Source: an uncultured Shinella sp.
GTDB lineage: Bacteria; Pseudomonadota; Alphaproteobacteria; Rhizobiales; Rhizobiaceae
Assembly: GCA_946481465.1 (NCBI GenBank)
Contig: CAMLOC010000040.1
Coordinates: 1 to 11,774, forward strand
Length of the DNA: 11,774 bases
Direction: 5' to 3'
The notes beneath the pieces were generated by a model. It was not told where the DNA came from, did no database searches, and worked only from the letters and a program-made list of their open reading frames with translations. Position 1 is the first letter of the stretch. Each line of letters opens with the position of its first letter. This document shows, one piece after another, positions 1 through 8,062 of this stretch. Made by a program: the position numbers and the translations under genes.

Positions 1-900
1 CGTGACCCGCCGCCAGTGCCGACCGATCTCGTCCGCCGGGCCGATACCCGACAGCATCAGCAATTTCGGCGTCGCGATCGCCCCCGTGGAGACGACCACT
101 TCCCGGTCCGCGCGATAGACGACCTTGCGCCTGCCCCTGGCGCATTCGACACCCACCGCCCTGCCGTTCTCGATGAGGATGCGGGTGACCGCGGTTCCCG
201 TCTCGATGCGCAGGTTGCCGCGCTTGCGGGCCGGCCCCAGATAGGCGACGGCGGCCGAGCTGCGGCGCCCGTCCCGTGCCGTGATCTGGTAGAGCCCGCA
301 GCCCGCCGGACTGCCCGAATTGAAGTCCGGATTGTAGGGCAGCCCCGCCTGCTGGCAGGCCTGCAGCCAGGCACGGGTCAGCGGATGAATGTAATCGATA
401 TCGGAAACGCCGAGCGGCCCGCCGACGCCGTGCGCCTCGTTGCAGAAGCGATTGTTGTCCTCCGCGCGCTTGAAATAGGGCAGGACATCGGCATAGCCCC
501 AGCCTTCCGCGCCGAGGCGCGCCCATTGCTCGTAATCCTCCGGCACGCCGCGGATATAGATCATCGCATTGACCGAGCTGCCGCCGCCGAGCACCCGGGC
601 CTGCACCATGGTCGGCGTTTCCGTCCGCTCCTGCCCGGCCATCGGCTCCCAGGGGATGCGCTTCAGGAGGCCGCCCTGCGCGGTCTTGTAGTAGGCGCCG
701 GGAATGTGGATGTAGGGGCTGAGATCGCGCGGCCCCTCCTCGATCAGGAGAACCCGCACGGCGGGATCCTCCGAAAGGCGCGCGGCGACGACGCAGCCGG
801 TCGAGCCGCCGCCGACCACGATATAGTCGAACGTATCGACCGCGTCCGGATGCCGGGGAGAAATCCCGAAACGGGCCGATCCCATGTCGCGAAGTGCCAT
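1..900 (-). CDS. GMC family FAD oxidoreductase (choline/alcohol dehydrogenase-like), C-terminus cut off by window edge
   Basis: Flavoprotein of the glucose-methanol-choline family, expected to oxidise a primary or secondary alcohol to a carbonyl with FAD, in the cytoplasm. The first 300 residues are visible and the frame runs open through base 1, so the C-terminal substrate domain with the catalytic His lies outside the window. Visible marks: the FAD Rossmann motif VVGGGSTG at residues 28-35 followed by an acidic pair (EE, about 54-55); GMC signature 1 around ARVLGGGSSVNAMIYIRG (101-118); GMC signature 2 GAIATPKLLMLSGIG (273-287). A stretch of about 24 residues precedes the FAD strand, longer than usual; Met6 is an alternative start. 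The ATG at 900-898 overlaps the stop of the upstream GMC gene as TGATG, with AAGGGA just upstream, which favours this start and translational coupling. Architecture is choline-dehydrogenase/alcohol-dehydrogenase-like, but the substrate is unknown. Confidence 0.93.
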   Translation of the reverse strand, partial: MALRDMGSARFGISPRHPDAVDTFDYIVVGGGSTGCVVAARLSEDPAVRVLLIEEGPRDLSPYIHIPGAYYKTAQGGLLKRIPWEPMAGQERTETPTMVQARVLGGGSSVNAMIYIRGVPEDYEQWARLGAEGWGYADVLPYFKRAEDNNRFCNEAHGVGGPLGVSDIDYIHPLTRAWLQACQQAGLPYNPDFNSGSPAGCGLYQITARDGRRSSAAVAYLGPARKRGNLRIETGTAVTRILIENGRAVGVECARGRRKVVYRADREVVVSTGAIATPKLLMLSGIGPADEIGRHWRRVT

Positions 901-2402
901 CACTTTTCCCTTGCAATGGCGCTGCCGGCCTTGATGGCAAGGGCAGCGATGGTGAGTGCCGGATTGACGGCGGCCGAGGTCGGCAACACGGAGGCATCCG
1001 TGATGTAGAGGTTCTCGACATCATGGCTGCGGCAGTCGAGATCGACGACCGAATGTCGCGGACTGCGACCCATGCGCGCCGTGCCGCATTGATGCGACGT
1101 GGTCTTGCGGCCGAAGGTATGCGTCAGCACGATCGGGAACCCCGCCTTGCGCATGACCGCGCGGGTCTTGGCGATCAGCGCGTCGTGCGCCCGCATGTTG
1201 GAGCGGATCCAGTGCATGACGATACGGTCGTCCCGCACCATGACCCGGCTTTCCGGGTTGGGCAGGTCCTCGCTTGTCAGGAACCAGCCATAGGCATGGC
1301 GCGCTACCAGCCGTGCAAACCAGGCCGGTGCCGGCATCGGCAGGTTGGCCTTGAGAATGTTGCCGGTGATATGGCCGAGCAGCTGGACGTTGCCGAGGGG
1401 AAAGCCGACATCGTTGTCCGCATTGTAGAAGTCGTTGAAGGCGATGGTCTTCTGGTAGACGCAATCGTTGGCGGCGAAGGGATTGATCGCCAGCATCGCC
1501 GTCGTGTTGTGGTTCATGAAGTTGCGCCCGAGCTGGTCGGAACTGTTGCCAAGGCCGGTCGGATGCGCCTTGCCGGCCGAGCGCAGCAGAAGCGCGGCGG
1601 ATTGGACGGCACCCGCCGCGACAGCAAAGCGACCGGCCGAGATGCGGTGTTCGACGCCGTCCTTCCGGTAGACGGCCACGTTGACGCGGCGCCCCGTATC
1701 GTCGGTTTCAAGGCGCGTGACGGCGGCGCCGGTCACGAGGCGGACATTGGGATGGGCGAGCGCGGCGGCGAGCGGCCCCACCTCCGCATCGATCTTTCCC
1801 GCCCCGGTGTTCGGAAACGCATCCCAACCCGTCGGTGCCCGCTTCAGCCAGGCATCGAGATCGATCGACAGCGGAAGGGAGGCGGGGTGGACGCCCGCCT
1901 TTTCCAGCCGGCGGCGCACGGCGGCGATGGCCGGCTCGTCGGGAACGGGCGGATAGGCATAGGGTCCTTCATGCCGCGGCTCGGTCGGGTCGCCGGCGGT
2001 CGAGCCGCGCACCTTGAAAACCGCCTCGGCCGCGTCATACCAGGGTGACAGTTCCTCATAGGACATCGGCCAGCCGGGAGATGCGCCGTCCATATGCGGC
2101 CGCGGCGCGAAATCCTCCCGGCGATACCGGTACATGACCGCGCCGAAGAACTTCGAATTGCCACCGACATAATAATAGTTGCCCGGCAGGAAGCTCTCGC
2201 CGTCCGTGCCCAGCCATTCCTCGGAAGACCGGTAGAAACCCTTCTGGAAGATGGCGACATCGTCCCGCGCCTCGGAGCTGTCCGTCAGATGCCCGCCTCG
2301 CTCCAGGATGACGATCCGAAGGCCGGACGGCGCAAGGCTGTGCGCCAGGGAAGCTCCGCCGATGCCGGAGCCGATGATGACGATATCTGCCGTCTCGGTC
2401 AT
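900..2402 (-). CDS. GMC family FAD oxidoreductase, second paralogue (complete)
   Basis: Complete 500-residue flavoprotein of the glucose-methanol-choline superfamily. FAD motif GSGIGG at residues 11-16 with Glu34 (VILERGG) at the end of the second strand; a central substrate domain; a C-terminal GMC domain with the conserved His in TSHQCGTARMG (His437) and the His/Asn-pair Asn in VNPALTI (Asn480), preceded by YITDASVLPTSAA. It lacks the GMC signature 1 seen in the next gene and looks closer to the gluconate/cellobiose-dehydrogenase-like branch, so the two are not a recent duplication. No signal peptide or Tat motif is visible, so it is probably cytoplasmic. The frame is open upstream to 2495 inside the ATPase gene; ATG 2402 is chosen because MTETADIVIIGSG starts directly at the FAD strand and lies 10 bp after the ATPase stop. 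The ribosome site there (AAAGAA) is weak, so coupling to the ATPase is likely. Probably oxidises an alcohol group of the imported compound; substrate unknown. Confidence 0.93.
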   Translation of the reverse strand: MTETADIVIIGSGIGGASLAHSLAPSGLRIVILERGGHLTDSSEARDDVAIFQKGFYRSSEEWLGTDGESFLPGNYYYVGGNSKFFGAVMYRYRREDFAPRPHMDGASPGWPMSYEELSPWYDAAEAVFKVRGSTAGDPTEPRHEGPYAYPPVPDEPAIAAVRRRLEKAGVHPASLPLSIDLDAWLKRAPTGWDAFPNTGAGKIDAEVGPLAAALAHPNVRLVTGAAVTRLETDDTGRRVNVAVYRKDGVEHRISAGRFAVAAGAVQSAALLLRSAGKAHPTGLGNSSDQLGRNFMNHNTTAMLAINPFAANDCVYQKTIAFNDFYNADNDVGFPLGNVQLLGHITGNILKANLPMPAPAWFARLVARHAYGWFLTSEDLPNPESRVMVRDDRIVMHWIRSNMRAHDALIAKTRAVMRKAGFPIVLTHTFGRKTTSHQCGTARMGRSPRHSVVDLDCRSHDVENLYITDASVLPTSAAVNPALTIAALAIKAGSAIAREK

Positions 2403-2412
2403 AAGCGTTCTT

Positions 2413-3513
2413 TCAGTCGATGCGTGTTTCGGTTTCACCGTCGAAGAGCACGATCTTTGACGTGTCGACCGCCAGCGCCGCCTCATGCCCCGCATGGGCC
2501 TGGCGCGGGGGAAGACGGGCGGTCACCTCGACGCCGCCGAGCTGGAAGACGGCGAGCGTGTCCGGCCCCGTTGGCTCGACGACGTCGAAATCGACGGTCA
2601 GCGAGGGCAGGGCGGTCCCCGCGGCGATCGAGAAATTCTCCGGCCGGATGCCGACCAGCACCTTGCGGCCCGCATAGCGGCGAAGCGCCTCCGCGGAGAG
2701 GGAAACGCCGCGAATACGCGCTGCCGGGCGCCCGGCAATGTCGATGACCGCCGTCGCCGTATCCCCTTCCACCTCAAGCTTCCCCGGCACGATGTTCATG
2801 GCCGGCGAGCCGACGAAGCGCGCGACATAGACATTGGCCGGCCGGTCGTAGACGGCCTGCGGCTCGTCCAGCTGCTGCACCACGCCGTCCTTCATCACGG
2901 CGACGCGGGTGGCGAGCGTCATCGCCTCGATCTGGTCGTGCGTGACATAGACGATCGTCGTGCCGAGGCGGGCATGCAGGCGCTTGATCTCGGTGCGCAT
3001 GTCGACGCGCAGCTTCGCGTCGAGGTTCGACAGCGGCTCGTCGAAGAGGAAGAGCTTCGGCTCGCGCACGATGGCTCGCCCCATGGCGACGCGCTGGCGC
3101 TGGCCGCCGGAAAGCTGGGCAGGCTTGCGGTCGAGGAGATGGGTGATCTGCAGGAGGTCCGAAGCGGTCTTCACGGCCTTGTCGCGCTCGGCGACGGCGA
3201 TCCGGCGGATCTTCATGCCGAACTCGATGTTCTGCCGCACCGTCATCGTCGGATAGAGCGCGTAGGACTGGAACACCATGGCGATGTCGCGGTCCTTCGG
3301 CGAGAGGTCGTTGACGGTCTTGCCGGCGATGCGGATCTCGCCACCGGTGATCGTCTCCAGCCCGGCGATCATGTTGAGCAGCGTGGACTTGCCGCAGCCG
3401 GAGGGGCCGAGCAGCACGAGGAAGTCGCCGGTGCCGATGGAGATCGAGACCTCCTTCAGGACTTCGAGCGGGCCATAGGCCTTGCGGACGCGATCGATTT
3501 CGAGAGTGGACAT
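2413..3513 (-). CDS. Carbohydrate ABC transporter ATP-binding protein (MalK/UgpC-like)
   Basis: Cytoplasmic ATPase subunit that powers import through the two permeases upstream. 366 residues, usual for the MalK/UgpC/MsmX group. Visible: Walker [10 protein letters not shown] (36-44), Q-loop Gln82 (VFQSYALYP), ABC signature LSGGQ (134-138), Walker B LFLFDEP (154-160) with catalytic Glu159, D-loop SNLDAK, H-loop His192 (VTHDQIEAM), then a C-terminal TOBE-type regulatory domain from about residue 236, including VGIRPENF. The start at 3513 is supported by AAAGG at 3522-3526, 8 nt upstream, and it follows the permease stop by only 4 bp. All ATPase motifs are intact. ATPases of this group can serve several sugar importers, but the position inside the cluster argues for a dedicated role. 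Confidence 0.96.
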   Translation of the reverse strand: MSTLEIDRVRKAYGPLEVLKEVSISIGTGDFLVLLGPSGCGKSTLLNMIAGLETITGGEIRIAGKTVNDLSPKDRDIAMVFQSYALYPTMTVRQNIEFGMKIRRIAVAERDKAVKTASDLLQITHLLDRKPAQLSGGQRQRVAMGRAIVREPKLFLFDEPLSNLDAKLRVDMRTEIKRLHARLGTTIVYVTHDQIEAMTLATRVAVMKDGVVQQLDEPQAVYDRPANVYVARFVGSPAMNIVPGKLEVEGDTATAVIDIAGRPAARIRGVSLSAEALRRYAGRKVLVGIRPENFSIAAGTALPSLTVDFDVVEPTGPDTLAVFQLGGVEVTARLPPRQAHAGHEAALAVDTSKIVLFDGETETRID

Positions 3514-3517
3514 GGCT

Positions 3518-4393
3518 TCAGCCTTTCACGGCGCCGGCCGTCAGCCCGCGGACGAAGTAGCGTCCCGCGACGATGTAGACGACCAGGGTTGGGATGGCGG
3601 CGATCATGGCGGCAGCCATGTCGACATTGTACTGCTTGCGGCCGGTGGTCACGTTGACGATGTTGTTGAGCGCCACCGTGACGGGCGTGCTGGAACCGGA
3701 CGTGAACGAAACGCCGAAGAGGAAATCGTTCCAGATCTGCGTGAACTGCCAGATGCAGGACACGACGATGATCGGAATGGAGGTCGGCAGGATGACGCTC
3801 CAGAAGATGCGGAAGAAGCCTGCCCCGTCGACCATCGCCGCCTTGGTCAGCTCGTCCGGCAGCGACACGAAATAATTGCGGAAGAACAGCGTCGTGAAGC
3901 AGATGCCGTAGGAGGCATGCACGGCGACGAGGCCGGGAATGGAGCCGGCAAGGCCCAGCAGGCCGAGCATGCGGGCCATGGGGATGAGGATCGCCTGGTA
4001 GGGCAGGAAGCAGCCGAAGAGCAGGAGGCCGAAGACGAAGTTCGCACCGGGGAACCTCCATTTCGTGAGGATGTAGCCATTGATCGCGCCGATGCCGGTC
4101 GAAAGCGCCACTGCGGGGATCACCATCAGCAGCGAGTTGACGAAATAGGGTTTGAGGCCGGTGCATTCCGTGCCGATGCAGGCCTCGGACCATGCCGCGC
4201 GCCAGGCATCGAGCGTCACCACCTTGGGCATGCCGATGAAGGAACCGCCATAGATCTCGTCGAGGGGCTTCAGGGACGTCACCACCATGACCCAGAGGGG
4301 CATGAGGTAGAGGAGCGCCACGACGAAGAGGCAGCCGTAGACGAAGAGGCGGCCGAGCCGCGCCCTGCCGGATCGGGAAAGGGCTTCAGCCAT
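3518..4393 (-). CDS. Carbohydrate ABC transporter permease, MalG type
   Basis: Inner-membrane subunit of a CUT1-type sugar importer, 291 residues. Six hydrophobic segments can be followed (about 16-40, 86-108, 116-136, 148-170, 203-222 and 258-280). The EAA loop that docks to the ATPase is at about 180-203 ([23 protein letters not shown] region). The external loop after the first segment holds two cysteines close together (ACIGTEC, Cys72 and Cys77), which could form a disulfide on the periplasmic side. ATG 4393 overlaps the stop of the other permease by 8 bp, with GGAG at 4402-4405, 8 nt upstream. Overall features, including the [10 protein letters not shown] stretch, look like the glucose/mannose-type importers (GtsC-like), but this is by eye only. 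Confidence 0.95.
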   Translation of the reverse strand: MAEALSRSGRARLGRLFVYGCLFVVALLYLMPLWVMVVTSLKPLDEIYGGSFIGMPKVVTLDAWRAAWSEACIGTECTGLKPYFVNSLLMVIPAVALSTGIGAINGYILTKWRFPGANFVFGLLLFGCFLPYQAILIPMARMLGLLGLAGSIPGLVAVHASYGICFTTLFFRNYFVSLPDELTKAAMVDGAGFFRIFWSVILPTSIPIIVVSCIWQFTQIWNDFLFGVSFTSGSSTPVTVALNNIVNVTTGRKQYNVDMAAAMIAAIPTLVVYIVAGRYFVRGLTAGAVKG

Positions 4394-5279
4394 TGTTCTC
4401 GCTCCGCAGTTCGGAATAGAGGTAGGGGACGATGATGGCGGCGACCGTCATCAGCATCATCACGGCGCTCGCCGCGCCGACGCCCATCTGGTTGCGGCGG
4501 AAGGTGGCGGAGAACATGAAGGTCGAGGGCAGCTCGGTCGCGGTGCCCGGTCCGCCGTTCGTCAGCGCCAGAACCAGGTCGAAGCTCTTGATGGCGATGT
4601 AGCTGAGGAGCACGACGACGCTCAGCATGGCCGGGCGCAGCATCGGGATGATGATCTGCCGGTAGATCAGCGGCAGCGTGGCCCCTTCGATCTGCGCGGC
4701 CTTGATGACGGAATTGTCGATGCCGCGCAGGCCCGCAAGGAAGATCGCCATTGCGAAGCCCGAGGACTGCCAGACGCCGGCGACGACGACGGTGTAGATC
4801 GCCATGTCGGGATCGGTGATCCAGTCGAAGCGGAAATCGATCCAGCCGAGATCGTTGACGACCTTCTGCACGCCGAGGCCGGGATTCATGATCCATTTCC
4901 ACGCCGTCCCCGTCACGATGAAGGACAGCGCCATCGGGTAGAGGTAGATCGCGCGCAGCGCGCCTTCCGCCCGGATGTTCTGGTCGAGCAGGATGGCCAT
5001 GAGCAGCCCGAGGCCGGTGGAGAGCGCGAGGAACAGCGCCGAGAAGATGAAGAGATTGGCGACGGCGGTGTGCCAGCGGGGCGTCGCCCACAGGCGCACA
5101 TACTGTTCGAGGCCGACGAAATCGTAGGTCGGCACGAATTTCGACGAGGTGACGGAAATCACGCCTGTCCAGAGAATGAACAGGTAGACCGTGACGATGA
5201 CGACGAGCAGGCTGGGAGCGACGACGATGCGCGGCAGCCAGCCTGCCAATCGCGATGACATGCGCGTAGAGGCGCTCAT
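4386..5279 (-). CDS. Carbohydrate ABC transporter permease, MalF type
   Basis: Partner inner-membrane subunit of the sugar importer, 297 residues with six apparent membrane segments (about 15-38, 72-98, 108-130, 160-183, 213-240 and 267-290). The cytoplasmic EAA loop lies near 190-213 (SVIKAAQIEGATLPLIYRQI region). It is short compared with E. coli MalF, as usual for the six-helix CUT1 permeases of rhizobia. ATG 5279 is chosen because GGAG at 5287-5290 sits 7 nt upstream; Met7 is a less likely alternative. Its 3' end overlaps the next permease by 8 bp (ATGGCTGA), implying translational coupling. A strong hairpin precedes it in the 67-bp gap after the binding-protein gene. Confidence 0.95.
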   Translation of the reverse strand: MSASTRMSSRLAGWLPRIVVAPSLLVVIVTVYLFILWTGVISVTSSKFVPTYDFVGLEQYVRLWATPRWHTAVANLFIFSALFLALSTGLGLLMAILLDQNIRAEGALRAIYLYPMALSFIVTGTAWKWIMNPGLGVQKVVNDLGWIDFRFDWITDPDMAIYTVVVAGVWQSSGFAMAIFLAGLRGIDNSVIKAAQIEGATLPLIYRQIIIPMLRPAMLSVVVLLSYIAIKSFDLVLALTNGGPGTATELPSTFMFSATFRRNQMGVGAASAVMMLMTVAAIIVPYLYSELRSENNG

Positions 5280-5286
5280 GGGTCAG

Positions 5287-5290
5287 CTCC
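5287..5290 (-). promoter_or_regulatory. Ribosome binding site of the MalF-type permease
   Basis: GGAG 7 nt upstream of ATG 5279 on the minus strand. It decides for the first Met over Met7 and lies just downstream of the intergenic hairpin. Confidence 0.6.
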
Positions 5291-5307
5291 GATGGCAAGG
5301 ACTGTGG

Positions 5308-5331
5308 GAGGAGCCGGCGCGCCGGCCCCTC
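5308..5331 (-). other. Intergenic GC hairpin between binding-protein and permease genes
   Basis: Two 12-base arms directly abut: plus-strand left arm GAGGAGCCGGCG (5308-5319) and right arm CGCCGGCCCCTC (5320-5331). In minus-strand RNA all pairs match except one G.U, and the central 14 bases are a perfect palindrome; the tip opens to a tetraloop. No T-tract follows, so it is not a classic intrinsic terminator. It sits 15 nt after the binding-protein stop. Stem-loops in this position are known in other ABC operons (malE-malF) to protect the upstream mRNA and keep binding protein in excess over permease; that role here is inferred. Confidence 0.7.
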
Positions 5332-5346
5332 TTATGAGGATGCAGG

Positions 5347-6594
5347 TTACCGGGCGTTGTCGATGCCGGAGACCAGCATCTTGACCGCGTCTTCGGAGCT
5401 CATCTTGCCGACGAAGAACTGCGCGGCGACATCGCTGAAGACGGAGGCGAATTCCGGCTTTGCAGCGAAGCCATGGGTCATGGCGCCCTGCATGCTGCCC
5501 TTCTCGACCGCCGCGGCGCGCTCCTGGTAGCCGAGCTTGGCGCAATCGTCGAAATCGTCGACCGGCACGTCGCTGCGGGCCGGGATCGAGCCCTTGATAA
5601 GGTTGAAGCCCTTCTGGACCTTCGGGTCCATGATGGTTTCGGCCAGCGCGACCTGCGCCTTCTGCACGCTCTCGTCGCTGACGGTGAACATGCCGAAGCT
5701 GTCGATAAGATACTGGAAGGAGGTGACCTCGCCCGGCGTCGCGAAGCAGTAGAAGTCCTGGTTGGGCTTCAGGCCCTTGGCGAGGAATTCGCCCTTCGCC
5801 CAGTCGCCCATGAACTGCATGGCGGCCTCGCCGTTGATGACCATGCCGGTGGCGACGGCCCAGTCGCGGCCGACGAAATTGTCGTCGACGAGACCGCGGA
5901 CCTCGCGGAGCGCATCGAACACCTTGACCATCTCGGGGCTGCCGAGCGCTTCGGGATCGAGATCGATCGCCGTCTTCTGGTAGAAATCAGGACCGTTGAT
6001 GTCAGACAGCAGCGCGTCGAAGATGATGCCGATCTGCCAGGGCTCATCGCCCATCGCGACGGGAACGATGCCCTTTTCCTTCAGCTTCTTGCCGGTTTCG
6101 ATCAGCTCCGCCCAGGTCTTGGGAACGGTAACGCCTGCATCGTCGAAGAGCTTCTTGTTGGCCCAGACCCAGTTCTGGCGGTGCATGTTGATCGGCGCCG
6201 CGATGAAGGCCTCGCCCGAGGTCACGAAGGGCAGGAGCTGCGGCGCCAGCGCCTCGCGCCAGCCGCCGGCGATGGCAAGGTTGTTCAGGTCGCGCACGAC
6301 GCCCTGTTCCGCCCATTGCACGCCTTCCCAGCCGAGGAACTGCATGGCACCGGGCGGGTTGCCGGCCGTCAGGCGCGAGCGCAGCGCCTGCTGGGCATTG
6401 GCGCCGCTCATGCCGCCGACCGCCGAATCCTTCCACTCGAAGCCTTTCGCCTCGAGGTCCTTGCGGATGACGTTGAGTGCATCCACCTCGCTCTGCGAGA
6501 CCCAGTGGTGCAGGACTTCGATCTGGCCCTCCGCATGGGCTGCGACGGGCACGAGCATGGTCGCCGCAAGCATTGTGGCGATAAATCTGGACAT
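5347..6594 (-). CDS. Periplasmic sugar-type ABC substrate-binding protein
   Basis: Extracellular solute-binding protein of the family-1 (MalE-like) fold, 415 residues, delivering substrate to the adjacent permeases. A Sec signal peptide is clear: Arg3, hydrophobic core 4-18, and a likely cut after Ala-His-Ala (19-21). No lipobox cysteine is present, so it should be soluble in the periplasm. The mature start QIEVLHHWVSQSE and the stretches AGNPPGAMQ (77-85) and INMHRQNWVW (135-144) resemble glucose/mannose-type (GtsA-like) binding proteins. The mature protein has only two cysteines (Cys283 and Cys351), which could pair. The start is supported by AGAGGA at 6602-6607, 7 nt upstream. The sequence does not identify the ligand; a mono- or disaccharide, polyol or related compound are all possible. 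Confidence 0.95.
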   Translation of the reverse strand: MSRFIATMLAATMLVPVAAHAEGQIEVLHHWVSQSEVDALNVIRKDLEAKGFEWKDSAVGGMSGANAQQALRSRLTAGNPPGAMQFLGWEGVQWAEQGVVRDLNNLAIAGGWREALAPQLLPFVTSGEAFIAAPINMHRQNWVWANKKLFDDAGVTVPKTWAELIETGKKLKEKGIVPVAMGDEPWQIGIIFDALLSDINGPDFYQKTAIDLDPEALGSPEMVKVFDALREVRGLVDDNFVGRDWAVATGMVINGEAAMQFMGDWAKGEFLAKGLKPNQDFYCFATPGEVTSFQYLIDSFGMFTVSDESVQKAQVALAETIMDPKVQKGFNLIKGSIPARSDVPVDDFDDCAKLGYQERAAAVEKGSMQGAMTHGFAAKPEFASVFSDVAAQFFVGKMSSEDAVKMLVSGIDNAR

Positions 6595-6654
6595 GGTTTC
6601 ATCCTCTCTGGTTGGGTTTTGGACGCGGCCCCTGACGGGCTCTGTGCGCGGTTG

Positions 6655-7968
6655 TTAAACGGGGTCGGCGGGCATCGCGTAGCCGACGTTCCGGCCGCCG
6701 TAGCGGCGGACGCGGATGTTGGCCTGCTCGGCATGGCCGGAAAAACCTTCCATCAGGCAGAGCCGCGAACTGTAGGAGCCGATGAGGGCGGAGGCCTCGT
6801 CGGTCAGCACCTTCTGGTAGGTGCAGGTCTTCAGGAACTTGCCGACCCAGAGGCCGCCGGTGTAGCGGGCGGCCTTGTTGGTCGGCAGGGTGTGGTTCGT
6901 GCCGATCACCTTGTCGCCGAAAGCGACATTGGTGCGGGCGCCGAGGAAGAGCGCGCCGTAATTCTTCATGTTTTCGAGGAAATAGTCCGGGTCGCGGGTC
7001 ATGACCTGCACATGCTCGGAGGCGACGCGGTCGCCTTCCGCCACCATTTCCTCGACGGTGTCGCACAGGATGATCTCGCCGAAATCCTCCCAGGCCCTGC
7101 CGGCGACGGCCGCCGTCGGCATGATCTGCAGCAGGCGCTCGATCTCCGCCAGCGTGTCGCGGGCGAGCTTTTCCGAACTGGTGATGAGGATTGCGGGCGA
7201 ATTCGCCCCATGTTCGGCCTGGCCGAGAAGGTCCGTCGCCACCAGCTCGCCGTCGACGCTGTCGTCGGCGATGACCAGCGTTTCCGTCGGGCCGGCGAAC
7301 AGGTCGATGCCGACATGGCCGAACAGCAGGCGCTTGGCTTCCGCCACATAGGCATTGCCGGGGCCGGCGAGCATGTCGACGGGCTCGATCGTCTCGGTGC
7401 CTAAGGCCATGGCGGCGATCGCCTGCACGCCGCCGAGGCAGTAGATTTCATCGGCGCCGGCAAGCGCCTGCGCGGCGACGATCTTTTCCGCGATCCTGCC
7501 CTGGAACGGCGGGGCGCAGGTGATGATGCGCTCGCAGCCGGCGACGCGCGCCGTCAGCACCGTCATGTGGGCGGAGGCGAGCAGGGGATACTTTCCGCCC
7601 GGCACGTAGCATCCGACATTCTGGATCGGCACGTTCCGGTGGCCGAGCACGACGCCCGGCAGCGTCTCGACCTCGATATCCTTCAACGCCGCCTTCTGCG
7701 CTTCGGCGAACCGGCGGACCTGATCCTGCGCGAAATCCAGGTCCTCCCGCTCCCGCGGCGTAAGGGAATTGATGCAATGCGCGATCTCTTCCTTCGTCAG
7801 GCGGTAGCTTTCCCGGTCGAACCCGTCGAACTGGACCGAGAGCGCACGCACTGCCTTGTCCCCGCCCTCCCGGACCTTCGCCAGAAGGGCCTCGACCGTC
7901 CTGGTCACCGCGCTGTCTGTGCCGCCCTGCTCGATGGAAGCGCCGGCTGTTTTGATGTGGCGTATCAT
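6655..7968 (-). CDS. Histidinol-dehydrogenase-family NAD-dependent dehydrogenase (HisD paralogue, HpsN/sulfopropanediol-dehydrogenase-like)
   Basis: Zinc-dependent, NAD-linked enzyme of the HisD family, 437 residues. Family members oxidise an alcohol through an aldehyde to a carboxylate in two steps. The core set is present: QAEHG with Gln250 and His253, the SEHVQV pair Glu318-His319 (general acid/base), Asp352 in GDKVIGTNH, and Glu407/His412 in EGFSGH; the NAD-site stretch [12 protein letters not shown] is at 202-213. The C-terminal part ([27 protein letters not shown]) differs from biosynthetic HisD and matches what I recall of the HpsN-type paralogues that oxidise 2,3-dihydroxypropanesulfonate or similar diols. 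No his gene is nearby; it lies between a ThDP enzyme and a sugar importer. The role is therefore probably catabolic oxidation of a hydroxymethyl group. None of the usual DHPS/sulfolactate partners is present, so that substrate is not supported. ATG 7968 has an AAGAGA-like site upstream. Confidence 0.9.
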   Translation of the reverse strand: MIRHIKTAGASIEQGGTDSAVTRTVEALLAKVREGGDKAVRALSVQFDGFDRESYRLTKEEIAHCINSLTPREREDLDFAQDQVRRFAEAQKAALKDIEVETLPGVVLGHRNVPIQNVGCYVPGGKYPLLASAHMTVLTARVAGCERIITCAPPFQGRIAEKIVAAQALAGADEIYCLGGVQAIAAMALGTETIEPVDMLAGPGNAYVAEAKRLLFGHVGIDLFAGPTETLVIADDSVDGELVATDLLGQAEHGANSPAILITSSEKLARDTLAEIERLLQIMPTAAVAGRAWEDFGEIILCDTVEEMVAEGDRVASEHVQVMTRDPDYFLENMKNYGALFLGARTNVAFGDKVIGTNHTLPTNKAARYTGGLWVGKFLKTCTYQKVLTDEASALIGSYSSRLCLMEGFSGHAEQANIRVRRYGGRNVGYAMPADPV

Positions 7969-8034
7969 GACAAAGTCTCTTCGTTCACGGCCACCGTCGG
8001 CGCCGCGTTGTCAATCGTCTTGGGAGGAGGGGGA

Positions 8035-8054
8035 GGGGAGGCGGATGCCTCCCC
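8035..8054 (-). other. Perfect 8-bp hairpin just after the ThDP gene
   Basis: Plus-strand arms GGGGAGGC (8035-8042) and GCCTCCCC (8047-8054) flank the tetraloop GGAT. In the minus-strand transcript the stem begins 8 nt after the TAA stop of the ThDP gene and is followed by a C-rich, not U-rich, tract. It is more likely an mRNA processing, stability or attenuation element than an efficient intrinsic terminator. The remaining part of the 94-bp gap shows no clear promoter. Confidence 0.65.
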
Positions 8055-8062
8055 GCCGGGAT

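Noticed and set aside
2403..2495. 31-codon upstream extension of the second GMC gene into the ATPase gene
   Set aside because: Arg/Ser-rich residues before the FAD strand and overlap with the ATPase 3' end. ATG 2402 places the Rossmann strand at the N-terminus as expected.
6595..6654. Short GCCC/GGGC-like pairing between the HisD-like and binding-protein genes
   Set aside because: Only three to four pairs with a bulge; too weak to call a hairpin.
5473..7404. 643-codon open frame on the plus strand opposite the binding-protein and HisD-like genes
   Set aside because: Low-complexity Arg/Ala/Gly/Asp-rich translation typical of a mirror frame created by GC third-position bias. The minus strand has clear family motifs.
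7990..8015. TTGACA on the minus strand in the gap before the HisD-like gene, as a promoter
   Set aside because: A good -35 match, but the sequence 16-19 bp downstream is GC-only with no plausible -10 box.
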